Assembly (NCBI GenBank): GCA_037893225.1
Contig: JAZGUH010000284.1
Location: forward strand, 1-64,000
DNA length: 64,000 bases
Origin: Hippasteria phrygiana
Taxonomy: Eukaryota; Echinodermata; Asteroidea; Valvatida; Goniasteridae
Direction: 5' to 3'
The position numbers were made by a program, and so were the translations under genes. A model generated the notes under the pieces. That model saw only the letters and a list, made by a program, of their open reading frames with translations, did no database searches and was not told the origin of the DNA. The number at the start of each line of letters is the position of its first letter. Position 1 is the first letter of the stretch. Positions 34,852 through 47,575 of the stretch are shown here, one piece after another.

Positions 34852-37800
34852 TTACCATCAAAATACTGTAGCGTGATCCAATGTGGGTTCTTTTCCCATA
34901 TTAGCAAAACGCCAACAAAGAGAGCCTTTACAAATCCTGCCAACTCAAAAAAATGCTGGTTTATTCCATGCAACAGCTTGGGCTACAACTTGCCACTTCC
35001 AGTCACAAACCGAACTAACACTGTATACTACTGGTTCTAGTACAAGAAAATCCCCGCCAACCCACACAAAGAATTATTTTTAGAATATAATTTCCGCTGC
35101 ATTGTCTGCCGCACGCGCGGCCGGCCAATCACAAACTGGGTCACTACAACCGCAAGTCAACCTATAGGGGCCCACCGGCGGTATAGCCGCCGATACCGGC
35201 GGCATGGGAAACAAGAAAACAAATGTGTCCGCTACAATACATTAAACCATTGCGTTAAAGAAGTACATGTTTGTCACTAACTGTCCAATTGAGTAGAGAT
35301 GAAAAGGCATGCATTTCTTGTATCTTGGCCACTGGGCGTAATTTACATAAAGGGAAGTTTTTCGAGGATCTTACGTAATCAAGCTTTGGGTTAGTGTTGA
35401 GGAAAGGAATAACCGTGGTTCGTAATTGTTTTCTGAGGTTTACTTGGGTAAAGAAAATTTGCATTGTGGTGCGTTTCTGTAAATAATGTGTACAACTTTT
35501 ACGACCAAGTAGCATTTAGTCATTTTGTGCCGATACACTTTCACGTCAACACGGATATAGTTCAGAGGATGATTATTTTCACTCGGGTTAGTTTTCGCAG
35601 TGACAGTGAATAATCTAATAGTGAAGACTTTGAATATGCATGTTTCTTGAAAGTGTGGATTCGTAATTCCGAATCCATATACTTTACTCAAGATTCGTAG
35701 CTCCGAATCCACACTTTTTGTTCAATGTAAAAGGTTCGTAGTTCCGAATCCACACTTTTAACAATAGTGTGACGTCATAGCAATGGTTTAAGTTAAGGAG
35801 AATATACGAGAAAGTGTGGATTCATAATTTAATACACTACAAAATAACGCAATTGATGTTGGCAGGGACGTGGCATCATGACTACGCACTGGCTGCTTGG
35901 ATGTATGCAGGACGCTGATAGCAGTAACTTCACAGCTAGTCGTGAGGTGATGAATCTACATGTGCCTGAATTGCCTAATCCAGCCATTGTAGATGACTGA
36001 CGCGAGCCAAGTCATGTTTGGTAACCTGACCAATCGACATAATTTAGTTATTGATGTAGTTAAATGTGCGATCTGGTACTAAATATATCCAAGTAACGTG
36101 ATAGGTATATTTCACTTAGGACTTAATTAAGAAATATGCACGTAAATTAATGCTCGTTTTGTTAGTTGACACTCTGTATTATGCAGTGCACTGGTAAATG
36201 TTGATAAATCCAAGTAAAGGGACTAGGTTTGAAGAAAAACAACGTGATGCGTAATTGATCATGTAAGATGTAATTGAAAAGTTAGTATGCACGTAAATTA
36301 TTATCATTACCTTATTGAGAATGACACCCTGCGCAGGTAAATGTGAAAGTTCTGAAGCTTATGAGAACTCACCCACGGTCTTCAGTTATACACACACATA
36401 AATGTATTAATACACAAGCACGAATACACTTCTGCAGGAAATGATAGCCAGCATTAAATTTACTGTAAGCCATTACGGAATTTACTGAATTGTCAATAGG
36501 TTTGTAAATTGTTAGAAACCGCTACTGGAGTATTTCAAGTATTTAGTTTAAGAATAGTGTAGAATGCATCCATAGCTTACAGTATAATGGACTTTCGAAG
36601 TAATGACATGACACCGACTCGTTGAATTCGTGCGGCCAGGTGGGGGATGGAACAGAGGGCTGTGGTATCACGGCATGCATTTCAGTACATGCAAGTTGGG
36701 ATCATGTCAATTTTTACACAAAGACAACTTTTTTCAAATTCACAAGGAAACAACAATGGCTTTCTTTAGGCCCCTAATATGAAGTAAAACTAATCCTCAA
36801 AATATACATCTATACACTGTTATTCTCCTGTTCAAACAAACGCTGTGTAGAAAAGATTTTAAACAACAATGTGTGATTATTGTACAAGGTTGTGTGATCA
36901 TATCCAAGTTGTATTAATGCTAGGTTGTGTAAAAGTAATTTGATGTCATATAAATCGATACTGTCGCCAAAACTGAATTTAAACAACTGTTGTATAGACT
37001 TTGAAGCACGTGATCAGAAACAAACCAATCACGAAGTACCCCTGTTGTGACAAAAAATACTTGAAACAAAATGGCGGACGTGCATGGGTTTAATGGAGCA
37101 GTGGGGATTTGAAGAATTGGTTCAAGTATTAGATTTTTCACTTATTTTAATGAAACATACACTATAAAACTTCCTGTATTTTCACGGTGAAAAGCATGTA
37201 AATATCACGGTGAATAACAGTAAATGGACTGCGCGCTGCATTTAACGGGAAAAACAGGTATAAGGGCCGCCTATTACGTAGCAATTGCACGACCAATCAG
37301 AAATGAGGAAATTTGTATTTACAAAAGTCAGGCTAAATTGCCGTGTTTAGTGCAAAAATACACTTTCTTGACCATAATATGTTTTATTCAAATAATTCCA
37401 CAAACATAGGTGAAGAATCTCATAACATCTCCTTTAATTTCATATTCAAATATTGAAATTGTTCATGGGAAGCCATGACTTTTATTATGAGGGGGATACG
37501 CTGAATATATAACTAAAGCACAGCATCGTTTACTTTGTAGTCTTTAGTAGATTATCGTAGCATTTGTATACTCTTTGTAATGTATAATATATTACTTCCG
37601 TTTAGTCTGCTTCCCACTTCATTCATTTGTGTTAATTAATGGCAACCCAGACTGTAGAAAAATCACGTAATTTCCCGTAATATCGTCACAGTTTTCACAA
37701 ACAGACGAATTTTGCCTCTCCGCACTAAACTAAAGTTACAAGAAAATCAGGTTTTAAGCTGCTCACTTTTTAAATTGAAGATATTACCTGCATTTATACC

Positions 37801-37916
37801 ACATGTTTATTCATTGTTGACACTATGTTAAAGTTCAGTTCTCGGTCTTTCACAAGTCATTGGCAGCTGAGCGATAAGTCAATTAATTACTGAGTTATTA
37901 ATTGATTAATAAATTT
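34852..37916. other. Intergenic stretch without recognised genes
   Basis: About 3 kb of AT-rich DNA. 35650-35830 holds four copies of a partly inverted word (GTGTGGATTCGTAATTCC / AGTTCCGAATCCACAC), able to form hairpins. I found no exon with recognisable protein similarity on either strand. Confidence 0.5.
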
Positions 37917-38265
37917 GTCTCTTCGTGAAAACTCAGAAGCGAGAAATGGCTCGTTTTGCCCCACAGAGTGTTATTTGTCTCTTCGTGAAAACCCAAAATC
38001 CATTTTCTGGCAATTTTGCCCCACACAGCCCTATTGTATTAACACGGAATTCAAATTCGTCTCTTCGTGAAAACCCAAAATCCATTTTCTGGCAATTTTG
38101 CCCCACACATCCCTATTGTATTAACACGGAATTCAAATTCGTCTCTTCGTGAAAACCCAAAATCCATTTTCTGGCAATTTTGCCCTTCACAGGCCTGAGT
38201 TCGAATTTGGCTCTTCGTGAAAACCCAAAATCCATTTTCTGGCAATTTTGCCCTTCTCAGCCATA
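37917..38265. repeat. 60- to 84-bp tandem repeat, five units
   Basis: TCTTCGTGAAAACCCAAAAT followed by CCATTTTCTGGCAATTTTGCC recurs near 37917, 37976, 38060, 38140 and 38208, with ATTGTATTAACACGGAATTC between the middle units. The minus-strand open frame over it (GFWVFTK repeats) is a by-product. Confidence 0.85.
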
Positions 38266-40490
38266 ATATACGCCATAATATACAACTAGGGTTGTGTAAA
38301 CTGTTTACACAATAGCTGCTAGATTCATATAGTAAACAGCGGTTGTGTACAATTTTACACAACTTGTGTAAGATTTTACACAACCGTAATAACAGTGTAC
38401 AGGTACATATTTTTTCGGAGAAACCGTATAGGCCTACTACGACGTATAATATTTCCGCATGTCCCCACTTCACGAACGTAGTAAACACGTGCGACGTCAT
38501 TACTTCGTAGGTCCATTAACAATAGCATGAATTATGTATACATGTTGATTGTGTTTCTGTTTGGAAATGCTGTCCTCATGACACGAGTATTGGGTAATCA
38601 CTGTATAGCTTAAATACGTGAAGCTTAATGCACTTGCATGTAAAACCATGATGTCAGAGGAAATGGCAGCCTAGTACAATTTTCACACTTTTACTATAGA
38701 ATCGTTGCTCAAGTACGCGTTAAGAATGTCCGTGCTCTTTCTGAGGTTCACTACGAAAACTGTTTTTTTGTAGCAGTACAAAAGCTACTCACTTTTGGAC
38801 GAGACATCGAACGAAAAAAAACTCTCAAGTTTAGGTATCGAATAATTACTTTACCAATGTCGAATTGTTTGCTGCCTTACAATAAATAGGACGTAACGCA
38901 GCCAAGAATATAAACCTTTTTTGGTGTTTCTTTTTTGTTTAGGTTTGGAAAAGGGTAGTTTTTTGTAAACATATAATATGTTGCAAGAAAATATAACAAC
39001 AAATCACGGACAGCATATCAGGAAAAGAATCTGTGAGAATGTGCGTAACCAGTGTGGTCTATTATGAGCTGGAGCGATTTTTTTAGTTTGTTTTGTTGTG
39101 TGGGGATGGGCGGGGGGGGGGGGAGTGGCTTAAAATGCGTCGTAATCAGTTGTTGGGGTCTTTGGTCGTAACATTGTGCAGAATCGGAAATTTCATATCT
39201 TTGATGTAAACAGTCCACGTAGACAATAAAACACATATTGGGTATTCCTATTTCCCGTCAGTTAAAATTTCAAATATCATCGGCCAATGCGTTGTCTACA
39301 GTATTAATGGATGTATCATTTAGCACTATGTGTAACTGTGTGCATGTTATTATGATTTGAAGCTGTATGTTACATTGTTTCTCAACTATTTGTCTACGGA
39401 GACAGAATCATATTTAAACGTAGAACGGAAAAGGACAATCCGCTTCATGGGATAGGTGCACAGCCTATATACCATTGAACTGCGCTCAAAAAATATTTAA
39501 GGACATTAATGTGACCTGTCATCACGAACGGGCCGTAAACCCGCAATAGCAAATTTTTATATACAGTCGAAAATAGGTAAAAATGCATTTTCCTGTCCAA
39601 AATACGATTCATATTTCATTGACAAATTTGAACATCAAACTTACATTCTGTTGAGTTTGAAAGCCTAAAAGTGTCTTAAAATCCAAAAGTCAGTGATTTA
39701 AGTGAGACGTCGTGTAAGAAATGGATTATAAATAGCTTATAAATCGATTAAAACACTGTTTTCAACAATGGAAATGAGCCATTTTTACCTTCATTATTTC
39801 TAGTTGTAAGTCGCCATTTCTTACGGAATCTGTGTATTTGTAAATAAGTTATTCTCTCTGATTGGTCAAAAGTAACGGATTAGCCTACCTAGAATACACC
39901 CAAAAAAAAGCCAATTTAATCGACCCTTTCTCAGCCTTTGATTTTTCGTTTCACGTAAACAATCGTCACTAAGCGGCCTAAACACGCAGCGCGATTGGCT
40001 GTAATCGATCAGCTGACCAAATGAGCATGCGCGGAACGATCCAACGTTGTCTTCTGGGTTGTGATGAAAACATGGACGGAGGGCACTGTGGTTCGTAACG
40101 TAAAACTCGTCAAATTCCCTCGATTTGTAGCTCCAGAAATGAAGTCCCATTGAAGCCCCAATAGTGAACTTTGATACATGTAAAAGCCAGTAGATGTTGT
40201 AAAGGATATTTTTGTCCAGTCTTTGTTAAGAGTTTGGCACGTTTTGAGCTGGATGTGCATGAAAATACTTAACACATGGCGATCTTACCATGCTTACTTT
40301 GCTCTTCTGTTTATTGTCTGTTTAATACAGTGGGTCCATGAACAACAAAGTCCGTAAATGGTTCTATTCTATGCATTTTTGAGGCCATGAAGCAAAACAA
40401 GTTTGTCCTCAATTGTTGCTTATTATCCATTAAGAATTGCATTTATACTTTCATCGTCGTATGTGTAAAAAAGTGTGCAGAGGCATAGGA
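38266..40490. other. Intergenic stretch without recognised genes
   Basis: 38285-38390 has several TTGTGTAAA/TTTACACAA words in both orientations, giving small hairpins. A G run lies at 39112-39123. No supported coding sequence. Confidence 0.5.
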
Positions 40491-40499
40491 AGGGCTCTC

Positions 40500-40925
40500 T
40501 TCGTATTGGGGGTGGGGGCAGGGGCAGATCTAGGGGGGGGGGTGTGGGAGTTCCAACCCCCCCCCCCCCCCGGGATGCTGAGCAAAGTTGTGAAAAGCAA
40601 TGCTAAACCACATCCTTGTTTGTTATACCGCTGGTCCATACACTGTACACTGTACTGGTATAGGCGGGTACAACCCCTCCCTAAATGAAAGGCTAGATCG
40701 GCCCCTGGGGGATGAGGGAGGGAGTGGGGGCGGGGCAAAGGGGAGTCGGGAGGCTGGATATTATAGTGGGGGGAACCAAACAGTATATTTCTTAATAATA
40801 CTATTAGTTTACAACTCCGTTTGCAAAATTTCTAGGGGGAGACTTTGGGGGGGGGGGGCGACAATTTATTTAGGGGGATGTGTCCCCCACCCCCCCCCCC
40901 CCCCCCACCCCGGTTGCGCCACCTT
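40500..40925. repeat. G/C-tract dispersed repeat (partner at 33.0 kb)
   Basis: 40745-40925 repeats the order seen at 33010-33200: GGCTGGATATTATAGTGGGG, a G run near 40848-40858, GGGGGATGTGTCC, a C run near 40890-40906 and CGCCACC. 40530-40572 has another adjacent G run and C run (GGGGGGGGTGTGGGAG ... CCCCCCCCGGGATGC), probably a second, nested copy. Confidence 0.75.
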
Positions 40926-41730
40926 CCCTTGTGGCACCCCTGCCCTCAGTGGATCCTGTTAATTAAAACCAATGCATTTTGCTGATAAAGTAAACATTGA
41001 AGAACATATGTGCAGTTTCAAAATTATTGTACAAATACAACTGTCGGTTGCTATGTCGTTTTTATGGTACTACAATATGAAATTTACCCGATATGTTTTC
41101 TCTAGTATTTCTCAGCTTTGCGATTAATTAATGCGCCCGATCTGGCTCCATTCAAAATGCTGTAACTTTTAAACTAGAACTCCAATTGACATGGCTGACC
41201 CCTTGTTTTAAAGCTAATAAAATGCTCTATCATTTAAGTATAAAATCTCAATATTGATGGGGTATGACTTTACTGCCCGTTTGTGGTGACGGGTATTGAT
41301 ATTTCCATACAACAGATTTTTGCAAGATCAACACCGTTTTTGTTTGTTGTAACTGGTTAACTGAAGTTTCTCCAGCAGCCAATCACACTTAGGCTAATAC
41401 AATTTGTACAACTATCACTTTATCAGCCATGCAGTGGCTCTCTATCAATATTAAAGGATAGTCTTTTTAAGAGACCGATACTATTTTACTGAACGTGATA
41501 GTGAAATTGAAACTTAACGCTTCAATTATTGCTTTGAAATAGTTGATGTTAAGAAATTAACCATATCTTGCCAAGGCAGTTTTACATTATCAAGACTAAT
41601 AATCTCCCCGAAAGATCTTGATACATTTACAAGAAAATTTTGATACTGTTGCTTTCCCGCATTCAACCCCTTTTTGAGGACCCTTTACACAATATCCTTT
41701 TTCTAACTCTTTTTCTATCTCCTTCCAAAG

Positions 41731-42574
41731 ATTCACAAGGCTGGCAACCCCGGTAGGCCCATTGTCTCTGGTAATGGTTTACCCACAGAACGTATCTCCC
41801 TGTTTATTGACAGTTTTCTCAAATCCCTCGTTCCACAGATGCCATCATACATCCATGACACCCCAGACTTCCTGCGCAAGCTGGAAGAAATCAAAAACAA
41901 GATTCCCAGCACAGCCATCATTGGGACTTTTGACGTCTCATCCCTGTACACCAACATCCCCCACGAGGAAGGTATTCGTGCTTGTTCCTCGGCCCTGGCC
42001 AAGGCAGGACACACAACCCCACCCATCAGTTATATTGGCACCCTTATGAGACTTGTACTAACCAAGAACAATGTTTCCTTCCTAGGTAAACACTATCTAC
42101 AGGTACACGGTACAGCCATGGGCACTCGCATGGCCCCCTCCTTTGCATGCCTCTTAATGGGCGACCTCGAAGAGCGCATGCTTACCTCAGCACCATGTCG
42201 CCCCTGGGTATGGTGGAGATATATTGACGATGTATTTTTCATCTGGACCAGTAATCAGGACAGTCTGGAGACTTTCATTAATCACATTAATTCCTTCCAC
42301 AGGACCATCAAGTTTACATCAGAATATTCAGTGCATCAGACCAACTTCCTGGATGTCACCATCCGCAAGGAAGACAACTCGCTAACCACTGATCTGTATT
42401 CTGAACCCACAGACACCCACCAGTACCTCCACTCCTCCAGCTGTCATTGCAAGACAGGCATAACATTCAGCCAGGCACTTAGACTCAGAAGGATTTGTTC
42501 TAATAATTCTGACTTTTCCCATCATGTACAGGTACTGAAGAATAACTTGGTTGCCAGGGGCCACAGCTCCCGCT
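41731..42574 (+). mobile_element. Penelope-like element: reverse transcriptase (5'-truncated)
   Basis: An open frame of 281 codons from IHKAGNPGRPIVSGNGLPTE to a TAA. Diagnostic Penelope-like motifs appear in order: GRPIVSG, PSYIHDTPDFLRKLEE, FDVSSLYTNIPHEEGI, HGTAMGTRMAPSFACLLMG, WWRYIDDVFFIW (catalytic YIDD), TNFLDVTI, LYSEPTDTHQYLHSSSCH and FSQALRLRRICS. In-frame sequence after the stop (ITRDLALKEKTPS..., PMVTTFHPSLPPLRKIINDN) continues the RT C-terminus, so the TAA is a disabling mutation. No GIY-YIG endonuclease is recognisable downstream, and the N-terminus is missing. Confidence 0.93.
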
Positions 42575-42860
42575 AAGTTTAACGTGCTATCGCAAGAGCC
42601 AAATCTATCACCAGAGATTTGGCTCTCAAGGAAAAGACGCCCAGCACTAATGCCTACCCCAAGATTCCTATGGTCACCACCTTTCATCCTAGTCTCCCTC
42701 CCCTTCGTAAAATAATTAATGACAACCATCATATCCTTCATACTTCAGGCGTATTAGGCCGTCAGCTGAAGGCTGTATCGTTCAAGTTCGTCTTAAAAAA
42801 ATTGGGCAACCATATTTTGGGTTGTTTGGTAGCTTTGACCATGCTGAATACACCCTAGAT
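42575..42860 (+). pseudogene. Penelope-like element: C-terminal RT extension after the stop
   Basis: 42619-42858 is open and begins LALKEKTPSTNAYPK, then MVTTFHPSLPPLRKI. That is the Penelope RT C-terminal region (VTTxxPxLPxLRKI). It was once continuous with the upstream frame. Similarity is lost after HHILHTSG, marking the 3' truncation. Confidence 0.75.
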
Positions 42861-43019
42861 TTTCCCCAACTCAAAAGTTGCATTCTCACCCAAAAATTGG
42901 GCCCTGAATATTCCCTGTGCATAGCCTACATACGCCACACGTAGCGAATAATTCGTTTTTTCATACGAGGATGTCAACATGGCAGCGTCCACGACACGGT
43001 GTACGTGCACTGTATATAT

Positions 43020-43205
43020 CTCCGAGGACAAGAGAAGAAAGGAAACACAAAGAAACCTTTCAGTCCTCGAACGTAGAGTCTTTTGTTGAAATCAGTCCTC
43101 GAACGTAAGGATACGTGCTTAGTCTATGGGGGTTGGTTATATTAAAGGAACAATAGGAAACAAAAAGCATTGTCCTCGGACGTATTGGGGAAGTACGACT
43201 GTGTG
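43020..43205. repeat. Dispersed repeat copy (partner at 11.78 kb)
   Basis: TCCGAGGACAAGAGAAGAAA through GGGGAAGTACGACTGTGTG matches 11775-11945, with an extra duplicated CAGTCCTCGAACGTA word in this copy. Confidence 0.75.
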
Positions 43206-43297
43206 TGTGTGCCACGTCGTTGACTCCGAAAATGGCAGGATTTTCAACTTTACAGTCGTCAGATGGAACAAATTTTTGATTTGTTTACAGAAGTTGA

Positions 43298-43736
43298 GGC
43301 GATTGTGTAGTGTAGGGCCCTGTTCCCTATAAGGAATCAAAAATCCACTTTTAGGTTAATGGAATTGCCAAACTAGTTAGCGACATTACAAACCAACAGG
43401 TATGCCGTTGATAAAGGGCGGGGTTCTATTTTTTTAGGGAAATTTTGGGGTAAAGCGGCGATGAAGACGACAAAACGCAACTCGAAAATACAACTGGCAA
43501 TTACCGCGACGCACAGTAAACATGCAAAACCGCGTTGATTCGCGTGGCAACTGCCGTGAAGCGCGTAAGAAAATTGCATTTTCATCCGCAATAAACTGTT
43601 CAAAATGACAAAAAAGAGAGGTCAAAAGAATTAAGAGAAGTCTGCCTTAGGTTAATAAGTAATTTTGGAATGAGAAAAAATACCCTTGACTCTATTTTGA
43701 TCAAAACTAAAGAGGGCCCTACACCACACAATCGCC
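43298..43736. mobile_element. hAT-like MITE with 8-bp target-site duplication
   Basis: The ends GGCGATTGTGTAGTGTAGGG and its inverse (AGGGCCCTACACCACACAAT then CGCC) form about 24-bp terminal inverted repeats with one mismatch. GAAGTTGA flanks both sides (43290-43297 and 43737-43744). An 8-bp duplication is the signature of hAT-superfamily transposition. The interior has no transposase. Confidence 0.88.
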
Positions 43737-44163
43737 GAAGTTGAGGCAACTAGTGGCAGGCAGTCAGAAGGAAATAACCCTTGCCTTGGAAAATTCGGCG
43801 ATTTGGGCATCGGAAACCCCTCATTTGGATTGGGGATAGGCATGAGAAATGATATGATGTATAGCCTATACTACTAGGTCGGCATGGACGTCGGGTGGGT
43901 TTCGGGTGTTTGAATGTTCAAGTAAATTAATAATATTCTGCCTTTGGAATGTCTATAATAATGAGTTTCCTATTCTGTCAGCTGACTGAATTAATTATTG
44001 AGTCCAGCAAGTAGCAGGCATGGCAGGAGTTACAGTATTGATCATCATGTCAGAACCCACACCACAGATCCAGTGAACGACTTTAGGCAAATATCATATG
44101 TTTCTTATCTTTTGAGCAATAAATGTCGGCTAAGACTGATGAGAGCAGGTTTTGATGAATTGG

Positions 44164-44183
44164 TTGGGGGGGGGGGGGGGGGG
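44164..44183. repeat. Poly-G tract
   Basis: A run of about 20 G in otherwise unremarkable intergenic DNA. Confidence 0.9.
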
Positions 44184-44534
44184 GTGGTAGCTACATAAAA
44201 CCAATTCATGGACCTCTGTTTATAAAAAAAATATGAATGGGATTTTTACTATAACCACTGAATTGAGACCAAAGTGGATAATTTTATTAAGCAAAAGTTG
44301 GCTTGAAATTCATTACTCGGACCCAGGAAGCCTTCCTTAGTGTAATACTGCAAATAAACAAGTGCATGTATGTATTACGGACATAAAAAATATACTTCAA
44401 TGCCATATCTTGAGGGGAAAAGGAATCCCAAAACGGAACAAATAGGACTTGATTTAGAATAGCCTAATAAAGATGTATACGGTTTAGGCTCAAGTTCCCT
44501 ACATGACCCCCAAAATATTTTGTAACTGAACCAA

Positions 44535-44724
44535 ACAACCAAACAAACAAACAAACAAACAAACAAACAACCAAACAACCAAACAAACAAACAAACAAAC
44601 AAACAAACAAACAAACAAACAAACAAACAAACAAACAAACAAACAAACAAACAAACAAACAAACAAACAAACAAACAACCAACCAAACAAACAAACAAAC
44701 AAACAAACAAACAAACAAACAAAC
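44535..44724. repeat. (CAAA)n microsatellite, about 190 bp
   Basis: Nearly pure ACAA tetranucleotide repeat with a few AACCAACC interruptions. On the minus strand it is open in all frames (CLFV repeats), which is an artefact. Confidence 0.97.
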
Positions 44725-45074
44725 AGTCAGACCATGTATGGATTGTGAGGACCGCCCTTTGGGCACATTTGTGACCTACAAAGTGGGGACCAGTTGGGAA
44801 CCTGTCATGAATTCCAGGACCGTTTTCTTTTCTTTTCTAAATGTTAATGATATATATCTGTTGGGCATTTACAAATGCCCTAATTACTTTGAATATCAAT
44901 TAACAAGAAATGTAATGAACATGAAGAGAAACCTTGCGCTTTCTGAATGGTGTAGAATAAAATGGGTTTATTAATTGTTCTATTATATGTTACATTTTAA
45001 TCACAACAGATATGCGTTTATTACCGATAATCTCACGGCCAATCAACCAATTATGTAAATATAATTTCAATCCC

Positions 45075-46083
45075 AGGACCAAACACAAACAACAAGGTAT
45101 GACTTCTGCAATCTCGGGACCAAACAAACAAAGAGTAAGGTATGACTTCTGCAATCTCGGGACCAAACAAACAAAGAGTAAGGTATGACTTCTGCAATCT
45201 CGGGACCAAACAAACAAAGAGTAAGGTATGACTTCTGTAATATCGGGACCAAACAAACAAAGAGTAAGGTATGACTTCTGCAATATCGGGACCAAACAAA
45301 CAAAGAGTAAGGTATGACTTCTGCAATCTCGGGACCAAACAAACAAAGAGTAAGGTATGACTTCTGCAATCTCGGGACCAAACAAACAAAGAGTAAGGTA
45401 TGACTTCTGTAATATCGGGACCAAACAAACAAAGAGTAAGGTATGACTTCTGCAATATCGGGACCAAACAAACAAAGAGTAAGGTATGACTTCTGCAATC
45501 TCGGGACCAAACAAACAAAGAGTAAGGTATGACTTCTGCAATCTCGGGACCAAACAAACAAACAAAGAGTAAGGTATGACTTCTGCAATCTCGGGACCAA
45601 ACAAACAAAGAGTAAGGTATGACTTCTGTAATATCGGGACCAAACAAACAAAGAGTAAGGTATGACTTCTGCAATCTCGGGACCAAACAAACAAAGAGTA
45701 AGGTATGACTTCTGCAATCTCGGGACCAAACAAACAAAGAGTAAGGTATGACTTCTGCAATCTCGGGACCAAACAAACAAAGAGTAAGGTATGACTTCTG
45801 TAATATCGGGACCAAACAAACAAAGAGTAAGGTATGACTTCTGCAATATCGGGACCAAACAAACAAAGAGTAAGGTATGACTTCTGCAATCTCGGGACCA
45901 AACAAACAAAGAGTAAGGTATGACTAACCCTTCTGCAATCTTGGGACCAAACAAACAAAGAATAAGGTATGACTTCTGCAATCTCGGGACCAAACAAACA
46001 AAGAGTAAGGTATGACTTCTGCAATCTCGGGACCAAACAAACAAAGAGTAAGGTATGACTTCTGCAATATCGGGACCAAACAA
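45075..46083. repeat. 43-bp satellite, about 23 units with higher-order structure
   Basis: Unit GTATGACTTCTGCAATCTCG then GGACCAAACAAACAAAGAGT then AAG. Three variants differ at the TGCAATCTCG, TGTAATATCG and TGCAATATCG positions. They occur in a repeating order close to A-A-(A)-B-C, so blocks of four or five units have been duplicated together. 43 is not a multiple of three and no unit carries a stop on the minus strand, so three long overlapping minus-strand frames exist. None is a gene. Confidence 0.97.
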
Positions 46084-46085
46084 TA

Positions 46086-47528
46086 GTTGATAGTTGCAGT
46101 AGTTATAAATTATAAGAGGGTAAAAATGCCAAAGTTCATCCAAATATTTCCATGAACTAAATCAAAAATAGTTCTTACAATCATGGATATTGCAATCTAA
46201 GTCTCAAATGAAATGTTTTTCTACGATCAAATGCAATCCTGGTTTTGGGAGTCAAAAAACATAAACGTTAACGTTATAAATTATCAATAAGATTGTTATT
46301 TGTTCATAAGTTGATCTGCCAGTACCATAATCCAAACAAACATATGCCTTATCTTATACGAAAGCCCTGGTCTATCTATACGTTTATCTTAACATATCAC
46401 ATTATTATTAAGATACCATTAACCTTGGATAACCTTCAGTTTGCTTTTGAAATACTCGGCTTCCGTATTACAAAATTAACGTTTACCTATGACTGATTTT
46501 TTAAATGCCAAAATAACTGTACATGTACTTGCTCACGTCAAGTTATCCTTTTCATGGTTCCTCTTTCAGTTTAAACGTATTAAACATGAATAAATCATCT
46601 ATTAAAATATCAAGATAAACAGGAACCTATTCAGTCATCTATTCAGTCATCAGTGAAATCCAGAAGAAAACCACTTTTCCTCGCTCGTGTCTTAGCAAAA
46701 AAAGACTGTTGCACAGTGTTACTTGTGTAACCTTCCAATATCTCTGGTTTAATACACTTTAGTTTGGAGTTTAAAAGCAAGGAATTTACATTGTAAATTT
46801 GGCCATTCTAAAAAAAATTACTCTTGTCTCATACCTGAGATTGATGCTATATCTAGATTAATCTTTAGTTTGTTAACAACAAATACATTTATTACCTCTT
46901 CTACATTCATTCCCATATACCCGTTTGATTAATTCCACTAAAATCCACGCACATCAGATAAGGCAGCATATACAAATAGCGCAAAATATTGTAAAACGTG
47001 TGTTAATAACAATAACTTTAAACGCTCTATTCTCTTTCAAACGTATTTGCGATATTTTTGCGAAGTGTTGGCAGATCACATTAATTTTTTTTAATTTTAT
47101 ATCAACATCGGTAATATCAAAGATAAAAGTTGCTTGATCAAAAACAAATAACAAATCCATGGTTTAGTGTCAAACACTTCTAACAACTGTAAAAGTCATT
47201 TTTTTGAATTTCTAGAAGCAAGATTTAGCGTGCATAATATACTAACACTGTAAACTGGTAACAATGGACTTCCATTGTTACTGCACCGTTTTTCTTTTGT
47301 TAGATGTTCATAGTGTAACCGGCCTGTTGGACATGTTCCTGAAACATTCGATTTGGAGCACACTTTCTTGCCTGATCAATAACTTAAGTTCCAATTACGT
47401 TATCTGTGCATTTACACTTAAGAAGAGTCAAAATCAATGTATCTTTATGGACTTACGGTACCCGAACACAGAAAAAAACACTGTTGCTTGACAAAATTAT
47501 TCTGATTTGGGGTTCAGGAGTCCTTTGG

Positions 47529-47575
<47 letters not shown>

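Noticed and set aside
33272..34973. Long open frames on both strands between 33.3 and 34.97 kb
   Set aside because: They come from the 21-bp minisatellite arms of the foldback element (a multiple of three without stops).
39866..40275. Overlapping minus-strand frames of about 90 codons as a candidate small gene
   Set aside because: No recognisable domain, no supporting splice sites, and two frames overlap with unrelated sequence.
44375..44766. Minus-strand open frames of CLFV repeats
   Set aside because: Translation of the (CAAA)n microsatellite.
45075..46083. CRISPR-like array of regular repeats
   Set aside because: The whole 43-bp unit is repeated without unique spacers and the DNA is eukaryotic.
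44990..46143. Three long overlapping minus-strand open frames (284-358 codons) rich in CLFGPEIAEVIPYS-type repeats
   Set aside because: They are the three frames of the 43-bp satellite, whose unit has no stop on that strand. No splice sites, non-repeat sequence or known domain.
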